DNA of 64,000 nt from Methylomonas methanica (GTDB taxonomy: Bacteria; Pseudomonadota; Gammaproteobacteria; Methylococcales; Methylomonadaceae), in NCBI RefSeq assembly GCF_001644035.1, contig NZ_LUUG01000064.1:1-64000 (forward strand), given 5' to 3'. Of the stretch, positions 8,251-15,443 are shown one piece after another; position 1 is the first letter of the stretch, and each line of letters opens with the position of its first letter. The notes beneath the pieces were generated by a model, which had not been told where the DNA came from, ran no database searches, and was given only the letters and a program-made list of their open reading frames with translations. Both the position numbers and the translations under genes were made by a program.

Positions 8251-9281
8251 GCTGCCAAGCTCCTTACCCCGTGTAGACCGGGATCGATAACCACGCCGCG
8301 TTCGGTAACGATGGCGCTAATTAAGGCGGCCGGGGTGACGTCGAACACCGGGTTCCACGCGTTCACCAGCGAGCCTTCGTTCAAATAACAGTCCGCCAAC
8401 AGTTCTTTGGGATTGCGTTCTTCGATTTCAATACTGTCACCAGTTTCCATACTGAAATCGAAAGTGGAAGAGGGCGCTGCCACCATCATTCTTACGCCAT
8501 GTTGTTTGGCCAACACCGCCAGCGAATACGTGCCGATCTTATTGGCGACGTCGCCGTTGGCGGCGATCCGGTCGGCGCCCACGATGATCCAGTCTAGCTT
8601 GCCCGATTTCATCAGCCAAGCCGCCGCCGAATCGGCAATCAGCGTGGCTGGGATGCCGTCCTGCGCTAACTCCCACACCGTCAAGCGCGCGCCTTGCAGC
8701 CAGGGCCGGGTTTCATCGGCATAGACGTTTTGCAATTGACCGCGCTTGTGTAAGCTGCGAATCACGCCCAGCGCGGTGCCGTAGCCGCCAGTGGCTAAGG
8801 CGCCGGCATTGCAATGGGTTAGCACCGCCTTAGCATTGCCGATCACATCGGCGCCGCGTTCGCCCATGGCGTGGTTGGCGGCGATGTCTTCGGCGTGAAT
8901 TTGCTCGGCTAATTGAGTCAGCGCCGCGATGGGTTCCGGCAGATTTTGCGCTAAAAGAGCGCGCATTTTATCAAGCGCCCAGAACAGGTTTACTGCGGTC
9001 GGCCGGGATGCGGCCAGTTGCTGAATATCTTGTGCTACCGCCGATTGCCAATCGGCATTTGGATAGTGCCGCATAGCTGATAGCACGACACCGTAGGCGG
9101 CGGCGATGCCGATGGCTGGGGCGCCGCGCACCCGCATCGAGGCGATGGCTTCGGTGACGCCGGCTGCATCGCTGTATTCGTCGTAGGCTATGGTTCCCGG
9201 CAAGACGCGTTGGTCCAGCACTTTTAAGCTGTGTCCGCTCCATTGCAAAGCTTGTACGGAAAGTTTTTGGCTTGGGCTCAT
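8244..9281 (-). CDS. mtnA: S-methyl-5-thioribose-1-phosphate isomerase
   Basis: A 345-residue MtnA that converts methylthioribose-1-phosphate to methylthioribulose-1-phosphate in methionine salvage. The sequence shows RVRGAPAIGIAAAYG near the N-terminus, the catalytic Cys157 in THCNAGALATGG and catalytic Asp237 in VGADRIAANGD, matching the C160/D240 pair of the Bacillus enzyme. An in-frame extension to 9518 exists, but the family starts at MSPSQ (9281). It is divergent from mtaD across a 217-bp control region. In Pseudomonas aeruginosa the order mtnA, mtaD, ubiG, mupP, yciK is the same. Confidence 0.93.
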   Translation of the reverse strand: MSPSQKLSVQALQWSGHSLKVLDQRVLPGTIAYDEYSDAAGVTEAIASMRVRGAPAIGIAAAYGVVLSAMRHYPNADWQSAVAQDIQQLAASRPTAVNLFWALDKMRALLAQNLPEPIAALTQLAEQIHAEDIAANHAMGERGADVIGNAKAVLTHCNAGALATGGYGTALGVIRSLHKRGQLQNVYADETRPWLQGARLTVWELAQDGIPATLIADSAAAWLMKSGKLDWIIVGADRIAANGDVANKIGTYSLAVLAKQHGVRMMVAAPSSTFDFSMETGDSIEIEERNPKELLADCYLNEGSLVNAWNPVFDVTPAALISAIVTERGVVIDPGLHGVRSLAAC

Positions 9282-9498
9282 GATGATTCCGGTTAATTCG
9301 ATAAAGTACTTTTTGGTGGTTTGCCCCGCAGCCGCTTGCTCGCCAAGAGCCGGGCCTGCGCGTTCAGCAGCTATTTTAAGTGTTTTATAGATTGTTGTCG
9401 GCGTTGTCGAGTGTTTCAGTCCGGCGCGTGGTTTTACTGTGTACTCGAGCTTGGCGGCTAACGCGGTATAATCGCCGATTTGCATGCCAGGAGCGCAG

Positions 9499-10821
9499 AT
9501 GCAAGTCGATCTTCTCATTCAAGCCCGCTGGATCATTCCGGTTGAGCCGGTGTCCGCAATCCATGAGCACGCCAGTCTTGCGATAGACGACGGCAGAATT
9601 GTCGATTTGTTACCGACCGAGCAGGCAATTGCAAAGTACCAAGCGCGGCATGTCGAAGTGCTGGAGCGGCACGCGCTGATTCCGGGATTGATTAACTGTC
9701 ATACGCATGCGGCGATGTCCTTGCTGCGCGGCATTGCCGACGACCTGCATCTGATGGACTGGCTGCAAAACCATATCTGGCCGGCCGAGCAAAAATGGGT
9801 CAGCGAGGCGTTTGTCAGGGATGGCACCGACTTGGCGATTGCCGAAATGCTGCGCTGCGGCACCACCTGCTTTAACGATATGTATTTTTTTCCGGAAATC
9901 GTCGCCCAACAAGCCTTACAACACGGCATGCGCGCCAATATCGGTTTGATCGTATTTGATTTTCCGACCGTTTGGGCGGAAAACGCGGACGCGTATCTGA
10001 CCAAGGGCTTGGCGCTGCATGAGCAACTCCGGCATGAAACATTGATCAGCACCTCGTTTGCGCCGCACGCGCCGTATACGGTGTCGGACGGGCCGTTACG
10101 TAACGTGATTACCTATGCCGATGAGATGAATCTGACCGTGCATATGCATTTGCACGAAACCGCTCACGAAGTCGATGAGCAAAAAAGTAAAAACGGCCAA
10201 ACCCCGCTACAGCGTTTGCACGAGTTGGGTTTACTGACACCGTCATTTATCGCGGTACACATGACGCAATTGTCTAGTGAAGACATCCGGTTTTACGCGG
10301 AGACCGGCGGCCACATCGTGCACTGTCCGGAATCCAATTTGAAGCTGGCCAGCGGATTTTGTCCGGTGGCTGAATGTCTGGCGGCCGGTATCAATGTGGC
10401 CTTGGGCACCGACGGCGCCGCCAGCAATAACGATCTGGATATGCTCTCGGAAATGCGTACAGCGGCCTTGCTGGGGAAGGGCGTTGCCGGCGATGCCAGT
10501 GCGGTGTCGGCGACGACGGCATTGCAAATGGCGACCATTAACGGCGCCAAGGCTTTAGGTCTGGATGCTGAAATCGGTTCGCTGGTTATCGGTAAAGCCG
10601 CGGACGTGGTGGCAATAGATCTAGGCGAACTGGAAACTCAACCCTTGTTCAATCCGCTGGCGCAGATCGTCTATGCCGCCGGTCGGCACCAAGTCACCGA
10701 TGTGTGGGTAAACGGTAAGCAATTGCTGCGCAAACGCGAGTTGACGTCTTTCGATGTGCCGGCCCTCAGACAAAAAATCAAGCTTTGGCAAGAGCGTTTG
10801 CAGGAGCATCCCAATAGCTAG
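9499..10821 (+). CDS. mtaD: 5-methylthioadenosine/S-adenosylhomocysteine deaminase
   Basis: A 440-residue amidohydrolase that deaminates methylthioadenosine (and S-adenosylhomocysteine) to the inosine form. Metal ligands typical of the MtaD/TrzN group are visible: HTH in NCHTHAAM, a second His in HMHLHET, a third in AVHMTQL and the Asp in LGTDGAASNND. I chose the ATG at 9499 because CCAGGAG lies just upstream; an in-frame ATG at 9484 lacks such a site. It starts a rightward cluster (ubiG, mupP, yciK, sufT) and faces mtnA, so adenosine and ribose parts of methionine salvage are side by side. Confidence 0.92.
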   Translation: MQVDLLIQARWIIPVEPVSAIHEHASLAIDDGRIVDLLPTEQAIAKYQARHVEVLERHALIPGLINCHTHAAMSLLRGIADDLHLMDWLQNHIWPAEQKWVSEAFVRDGTDLAIAEMLRCGTTCFNDMYFFPEIVAQQALQHGMRANIGLIVFDFPTVWAENADAYLTKGLALHEQLRHETLISTSFAPHAPYTVSDGPLRNVITYADEMNLTVHMHLHETAHEVDEQKSKNGQTPLQRLHELGLLTPSFIAVHMTQLSSEDIRFYAETGGHIVHCPESNLKLASGFCPVAECLAAGINVALGTDGAASNNDLDMLSEMRTAALLGKGVAGDASAVSATTALQMATINGAKALGLDAEIGSLVIGKAADVVAIDLGELETQPLFNPLAQIVYAAGRHQVTDVWVNGKQLLRKRELTSFDVPALRQKIKLWQERLQEHPNS

Positions 10822-10963
10822 TGGCGTCTATGCCGCCGAATTTGCAGCCTCGATACCGATCATCGCACCAGTCACAGTGATGATTAGTTCGGGGTTGAAA
10901 GTTGGCGAATGACGAATAACCTAGTAATAAAGTAAACTATAGCCCTATGAACAGGTTGGCATT

Positions 10964-11671
10964 ATGACAGCGACAGAAAACGTACATCCCCACGAAATTC
11001 ATAAGTTCGGTTCGCAGGCCGAGCGCTGGTGGGATCCGAACGGCGAGTTTAAAACTTTGCATGACGTGAATCCCCTGCGCTTGCAGTTCATCCAGCAATA
11101 CGCTGATTTGCAAGGCAAGCGGGTAGTGGATGTCGGCTGTGGCGGTGGGATTCTTACCGAAGGCTTGGCGAAAGCCGGCGCGGATGCCTTGGGTGTGGAT
11201 TTAAGCGAAGACTTGCTGGATATTGCCGATTTGCATGGCTTGGAAACCGGGGTGAATGCCAGCTACCGGAAGATCAGCGCCGAACAGCTCGCCGAGGAAC
11301 AGCCGGCCGGTTTCGACCATGTCACGTGCATGGAAATGCTTGAGCACGTACCCGATCCCGCATCCATCATCGCCGCGTGTGCGACGCTGGTTAAGCCCGG
11401 CGGCATGGTATTTTTTTCCACCTTGAATCGGGTGCCGAAAGCCTGGCTGCTGGCAATCGTCGCTGCCGAGCACGTGCTAAAAATGGTCCCCAAAGGCACT
11501 CACGACTATAAAACGTTTATCAAGCCATCCGAGCTCGGGCAAATGGCCAGAAGCGCGGGGCTTCAACTGCAAGGGATGGTCGGTATTGAATATAGCCCAT
11601 TTAACAAGCGCTTTAATTTGGGTAAAGATATCGGCGTCAACTATATAGCAGCGTTTCAGCGCCCCGAGTAA
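10964..11671 (+). CDS. ubiG: Ubiquinone biosynthesis O-methyltransferase
   Basis: A 235-residue class I SAM methyltransferase that carries out both O-methylations of the ubiquinone ring. The N-terminal signature KFGSQAERWWDPNGEFKTLH and the SAM-binding VVDVGCGGGILTEGLAKAGA are diagnostic, and FFSTLNR and GTHDYKTFIKPSEL follow as in UbiG. Length fits the family. It follows mtaD after 142 bp and precedes mupP by 6 bp. UbiG releases S-adenosylhomocysteine, which MtaD-type enzymes can consume, a likely reason for the conserved linkage. Confidence 0.95.
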   Translation: MTATENVHPHEIHKFGSQAERWWDPNGEFKTLHDVNPLRLQFIQQYADLQGKRVVDVGCGGGILTEGLAKAGADALGVDLSEDLLDIADLHGLETGVNASYRKISAEQLAEEQPAGFDHVTCMEMLEHVPDPASIIAACATLVKPGGMVFFSTLNRVPKAWLLAIVAAEHVLKMVPKGTHDYKTFIKPSELGQMARSAGLQLQGMVGIEYSPFNKRFNLGKDIGVNYIAAFQRPE

Positions 11672-11677
11672 GGCAGC

Positions 11678-12349
11678 ATGAGCGGATTTAAACTGGATTG
11701 CGTATTGTTCGATCTCGACGGGACCCTGGTCGATACCGCGCCGGATCTGATTGCCTGTTTGAACAAGACGTTGCTTGCCCACGGCTTTTCCGAAGCGCCT
11801 GCCGAGACGGTGCGGCCCTTCATTTCCCACGGCGCCTTGCCGATGATCAAGCATTGTGTGAGCGTAGACGACAGTCTGGCGCAACAGATGCTGGCGTTTA
11901 TGCTGGACACCTACGAACAGAATATCGCCGAACACAGCCGCTTCTTTCAGGGTATCGCCGATAGCTTGGCCGCCATAGAGCAACTCGGTTTGAAGTGGGG
12001 TGTAGTCACCAATAAAAAATCCCGTTTTACCGTGCCCTTGATGGATGCGATGCAACTTAGCGAACGGGCGGCCTGCATTATCAGCGGCGATACCACACCC
12101 AACAGCAAACCGCATCCGGAACCGATGCTGGCCGCCTGTCGCCAAGCCGGCGTATCGCCGGAAAACTGCGTGTATATCGGTGACGCAATACACGACATCA
12201 CTGCCGGCAAACGTGCCAATATGAAAACCCTGGCGGCCTTGTACGGCTATTTGCAAAGCGACGACCAACCCCACACCTGGGGTGCAGACGCCTTAATCGA
12301 ACAACCGCCACAATTGATGGAATGGATACACGCTAATTTATGTCATTAA
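11678..12349 (+). CDS. mupP: HAD phosphatase, MupP/Gph type
   Basis: A 223-residue haloacid-dehalogenase phosphatase with motif I DLDGTLVDTAPDL, motif II VVTNK, and motif IV YIGDAIHDITAGKRA. Its closest-looking relatives are phosphoglycolate phosphatase (Gph) and the N-acetylmuramic acid 6-phosphate phosphatase MupP. The position directly between ubiG and a YciK-type reductase is that of mupP in Pseudomonas, where it serves peptidoglycan recycling; I prefer that name on synteny. The start has AAGG upstream, 6 bp after ubiG. It overlaps yciK by 10 bp. Confidence 0.8.
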   Translation: MSGFKLDCVLFDLDGTLVDTAPDLIACLNKTLLAHGFSEAPAETVRPFISHGALPMIKHCVSVDDSLAQQMLAFMLDTYEQNIAEHSRFFQGIADSLAAIEQLGLKWGVVTNKKSRFTVPLMDAMQLSERAACIISGDTTPNSKPHPEPMLAACRQAGVSPENCVYIGDAIHDITAGKRANMKTLAALYGYLQSDDQPHTWGADALIEQPPQLMEWIHANLCH

Positions 12350-13068
12350 GCAATAAGGTTTTACTCATCACCGGTGCCGGTGGTGGTCTGGGCGGTACGG
12401 CGGCGCTGGCTTTAGCCGGGCAGGGCGCGCAAATCATTCTGCTGGATAAAAGTATTCCCAAGCTGGAAAAAGTCTACGATGCCATTGTCGCTGCCGGCGG
12501 TCCCGAGCCGGTGATGTATCCTTTCGATCTGGCCGGTGCCAGCGAAGCGCAATATGAAGAAATGGCCGAGGCCATAGCGCAACGCTACGGTGCTTTGCAT
12601 GGCGTATTGCATGCGGCGGTGGAATTTAGCGCCTACAGTCCTATCGCCAACTACAAGACTAAGGATTGGGGGCATGCGTTAAACGTCAATCTCAGCGCAC
12701 CTTTCCTGTTATGCCGGGTGTTGTTGCCCTTGCTGCAACGCAGTGAGCATGCTTCCATCGTATTTATATCCGATTCGTCGGCGCGCAAAGTCCAGGCCTA
12801 TTCCGGCGCTTACGGCGTAGCGAAAATCGCCCTGGAAGGTTTCGCCGGCATTCTGGCCGCCGAACTGGAAGCAGGACAAAAAATCCGTGTTAATACTCTG
12901 GTGCCGGGGCCGGTGGATTCGCCGTTGCGGAAGCGAGCCTATCCTGCTGAAGATAAGGCCGCGTTGCCCAGCATGAACAGCCTGAACCCGCTCTATGTTT
13001 ACCTATTTAGCGATGCCAGTATCGGCAAGACCGGTCAAATTATTGACGCCCAAACTTTTAAACCTTAA
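12340..13068 (+). CDS. yciK: YciK-type short-chain dehydrogenase/reductase
   Basis: A 242-residue SDR with the NAD(P)-binding motif TGAGGGLGGTAAL, an NVNLSAPFLL-like segment, Ser in FISDSSARK and the catalytic YSGAYGVAK (Y-x3-K). Substrate is not known for YciK proteins. The start codon lies inside the end of mupP (ATGTCATTAA), indicating translational coupling. The conserved neighbourhood with ubiG and mupP matches other gammaproteobacteria. Confidence 0.85.
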   Translation: MSLSNKVLLITGAGGGLGGTAALALAGQGAQIILLDKSIPKLEKVYDAIVAAGGPEPVMYPFDLAGASEAQYEEMAEAIAQRYGALHGVLHAAVEFSAYSPIANYKTKDWGHALNVNLSAPFLLCRVLLPLLQRSEHASIVFISDSSARKVQAYSGAYGVAKIALEGFAGILAAELEAGQKIRVNTLVPGPVDSPLRKRAYPAEDKAALPSMNSLNPLYVYLFSDASIGKTGQIIDAQTFKP

Positions 13069-13075
13069 GAATCTT

Positions 13076-13624
13076 ATGGCAGACAGAGAAGTTGTATTTT
13101 TAACCCGCGACGTCAACATCGTCACTATTCCGGACGGCAATCACGGTACCTTGAACAAGGGCCAGGAAGTCACGATCCATCAGGCTTTGGGCAGCAATTA
13201 CACTGTGTTTACCGATTACGGTCATATGGTGCGCATTGCCGGTATCGATGCCGATGCCTTGGGCAAGGAAACCCAGCATTTGCACACCTTGGTGTCGGAA
13301 ACCGACAGCAAAGCCGTCGAAAAGAATTGTTGGGAAGTGATGAAAACCGTCTATGACCCGGAAATACCAGTCAATATCGTCGATTTGGGTTTGGTTTACC
13401 AATGTAGTGCCAGCCCCAATGCCGATGGCGGTAACGATGTGCATGTGCAGATGACCTTGACGGCGCCGGGTTGCGGCATGGGCCCGGTTATCCAAAGCGA
13501 TGTCGAGAAATGCATTCGCGCCTTGCCTGGCGTCAGTTCGGTTGATGTCGAAGTGGTTTTGGACCCGCCCTGGTCGCGGGAAATGATGTCGGAAGTGGCG
13601 CAAGTGCAGTTGGGCTTGTTTTAA
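13076..13624 (+). CDS. sufT: SufT family Fe-S assembly protein
   Basis: A 182-residue protein with an N-terminal SufT-specific part (about 1-75) and a C-terminal MIP18/DUF59 domain. The latter contains VYDPEIPVNIVDLGLVY, TLTAPGCGMGP and LDPPWSREMMSE. SufT proteins take part in maturation of Fe-S proteins. I chose ATG 13076, where the family sequence MADREVVFLTRDV begins; the frame is open further upstream but runs inside yciK. It sits 7 bp after yciK and is the last gene of the cluster. An imperfect hairpin (13653-13674) lies downstream without a T tract. Confidence 0.88.
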   Translation: MADREVVFLTRDVNIVTIPDGNHGTLNKGQEVTIHQALGSNYTVFTDYGHMVRIAGIDADALGKETQHLHTLVSETDSKAVEKNCWEVMKTVYDPEIPVNIVDLGLVYQCSASPNADGGNDVHVQMTLTAPGCGMGPVIQSDVEKCIRALPGVSSVDVEVVLDPPWSREMMSEVAQVQLGLF

Positions 13625-13734
13625 CAGTCGGCAAAGTTAAACGGCGGCAGATAAGCGGCGGAAAATTGCCGCTTGCGAAGAAAATTTGGTGTTGTTTGTT
13701 TTTAAGTGTCTGTATTTTAATATAAAAAAATAAT

Positions 13735-13750
13735 TGGCACGCTCTTGGCT
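13735..13750 (+). promoter_or_regulatory. Candidate sigma-54 promoter
   Basis: TTGGCACG followed four bases later by TGGCT gives the GG-N10-GC spacing and 12 of 13 matches to the sigma-54 consensus. It lies 42 bp upstream of the diguanylate cyclase start. An inverted repeat (CTTGAA/TTCAAG) lies between promoter and gene. Confidence 0.45.
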
Positions 13751-13791
13751 TTATTCCCCTTGAAGTTTGATTCAAGACTCGGGGAACCGTC

Positions 13792-14679
13792 ATGAAAGAT
13801 AAAGCAGCCGATTTAGCAATAGTCAGTAATAAAACCTTTGAAGCCTCCACAGCGGTTAATTTGCATCACTACGACATTAGTAGTGCTTTGCAGACCACAT
13901 TGGAATTCAATGAGCTGATCAGCATTTTCTGCAATAAAATTCAAAATACCATCCCGCACAACGGCGTTGAATATATCAACGAAGAGTTCGATTTAGAGTT
14001 CAAACGCGGCGTGATGGCCCGTCATTCTTGCAATTATGCCTTGAAAGTCGAAGAGCAACAGCTGGGTGAGTTGAAATTGACCCGCAGCAATCGTTTCAAC
14101 AAAGACGAGTTGAAAATGCTGGAAAGCCTGTTGTGTTGCCTGATTTACCCATTAAGAAATGCCACCTTGTTTCAACAAGCATTGAAAATGGCGTTTACCG
14201 ATCCTTTGACCAAAACCAACAACCGCACAGCGTTTAATGACTGTTTGATGCGCGAAATCAAACGCGCGCATCGTAATTCGCAGCATTTGTCGGTGATTTT
14301 CGTCGATGTCGATCACTTCAAGCATATCAACGACGATTACGGGCACGGTTGCGGCGATTTGGCGCTGTCTTCATTGGCGGGATGGTTGAAAGACAGCGTG
14401 CGCGGCAGCGACGCGGTGTTTCGTTACGGCGGCGAAGAGTTTGTGATTCTGCTGAGCGATACCGACATCGATGGCGCCATGGTGATAGGTGAACGCATCC
14501 GCGCGGATATTGAATCGCATACCCTGGCCTATGGCATGGACGTGTTGAATCTGACCGCAAGTTTGGGTGTTGCCGCCTTAAAAGGCAGCGATAGCCCCGA
14601 ATCCTTGATCAAACGTGCCGACGCCGCGATGTACCAAGCTAAACAACACGGCAGAAACCGGGTAGAAGTTGGATATTGA
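13792..14679 (+). CDS. Diguanylate cyclase (GGDEF) with N-terminal sensor region
   Basis: A 295-residue soluble protein. Residues about 1-125 form a GAF-like region with no recognised ligand motif; about 130-295 are a GGDEF domain starting FTDPLTKTNNRTAF. The active site reads YGGEEF and is preceded by RGSD five residues upstream, the inhibitory I-site for product feedback. It should therefore make c-di-GMP from GTP. No transmembrane helix is present. The start has GGGGA upstream, and a sigma-54-like promoter lies 42 bp away. Two chemoreceptors later in the window, one with PilZ, make c-di-GMP signalling relevant. Confidence 0.9.
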   Translation: MKDKAADLAIVSNKTFEASTAVNLHHYDISSALQTTLEFNELISIFCNKIQNTIPHNGVEYINEEFDLEFKRGVMARHSCNYALKVEEQQLGELKLTRSNRFNKDELKMLESLLCCLIYPLRNATLFQQALKMAFTDPLTKTNNRTAFNDCLMREIKRAHRNSQHLSVIFVDVDHFKHINDDYGHGCGDLALSSLAGWLKDSVRGSDAVFRYGGEEFVILLSDTDIDGAMVIGERIRADIESHTLAYGMDVLNLTASLGVAALKGSDSPESLIKRADAAMYQAKQHGRNRVEVGY

Positions 14680-14720
14680 TTCGGTTTTCCGCACCCCGGC
14701 AGTCAGGTGGAGATTGTGGC

Positions 14721-15419
14721 TCAGCCCACTTTAAATCGATACCCCACGCCCGACTCGGTCAGCAGGTATTTGGGCTGAGTCGGATCGTTTTCCAGCTTTT
14801 GCCGCAATTGACTCATGTAAATCCGCAAATAATGCGGATTTTCCTGATACGACGGCCCCCAAACTTCCTTCAAAATCTGCTGATGCGTCAAAACTTTGCC
14901 GGCGTGCTTGATCAGCACGCATAGCAAGCGATATTGAATCGGCGTCAAATGAATTTCGCTGTCATTCACGCTCACTACCCGATTACGTAAATCCACTTTC
15001 AGCGCATCGACGATAAACACATCGTCCTGCGTATGTTCCGTCGGCCGACTCGCATGCCGCAAGGCTACCCGAATCCGCGCCAACAGCTCGCCAAAGCCGA
15101 ACGGTTTGGTTAAATAATCGTCCGCGCCGGCGTCCAACGCGTCGATTTTTTGTTGTTCGTTGCTACGCGCCGACAGCACGATGATGGGCACGGCCGACCA
15201 GCCGCGCACACTCTTGATCACGTCGACGCCGTCCATATCCGGCAAGCCTAAATCCAGGATCAGTAAATCCGGTTTGCGCACACCGGCTTCGATCAGGCCT
15301 TGTTTGCCGGTCTCCGCTTCGAATACGGCAAAGTCGTGCGTCGCCAGACTGGTACGCAAAAAGCGCCTGATCGGCGGATCGTCTTCGATGACGACAATGA
15401 CGGGATGAGTTTTAGCCAT
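14721..15419 (-). CDS. kdpE: Response regulator KdpE
   Basis: A 232-residue OmpR-family regulator. The receiver domain (1-120) has the acidic pair EDD near the N-terminus, the phosphoacceptor Asp in LLILDLGLPDMDG and Lys in DYLTKPFGFGELLARIR. A winged-helix domain follows (130-232; QYRLLCVLIKHAGKVLTHQQ, YLRIYMSQLRQKLE). It is the last gene of kdpFABCDE, 24 bp after kdpD. It activates the operon when K+ is scarce. Confidence 0.95.
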   Translation of the reverse strand: MAKTHPVIVVIEDDPPIRRFLRTSLATHDFAVFEAETGKQGLIEAGVRKPDLLILDLGLPDMDGVDVIKSVRGWSAVPIIVLSARSNEQQKIDALDAGADDYLTKPFGFGELLARIRVALRHASRPTEHTQDDVFIVDALKVDLRNRVVSVNDSEIHLTPIQYRLLCVLIKHAGKVLTHQQILKEVWGPSYQENPHYLRIYMSQLRQKLENDPTQPKYLLTESGVGYRFKVG

Positions 15420-15443
15420 GGCCTAAAGCTAGCATAAGTGGGT

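Noticed and set aside
13653-13674. AAGCGGC/GCCGCTT hairpin after sufT as a terminator
   Set aside because: No T tract follows on the plus strand; kept only as a remark.
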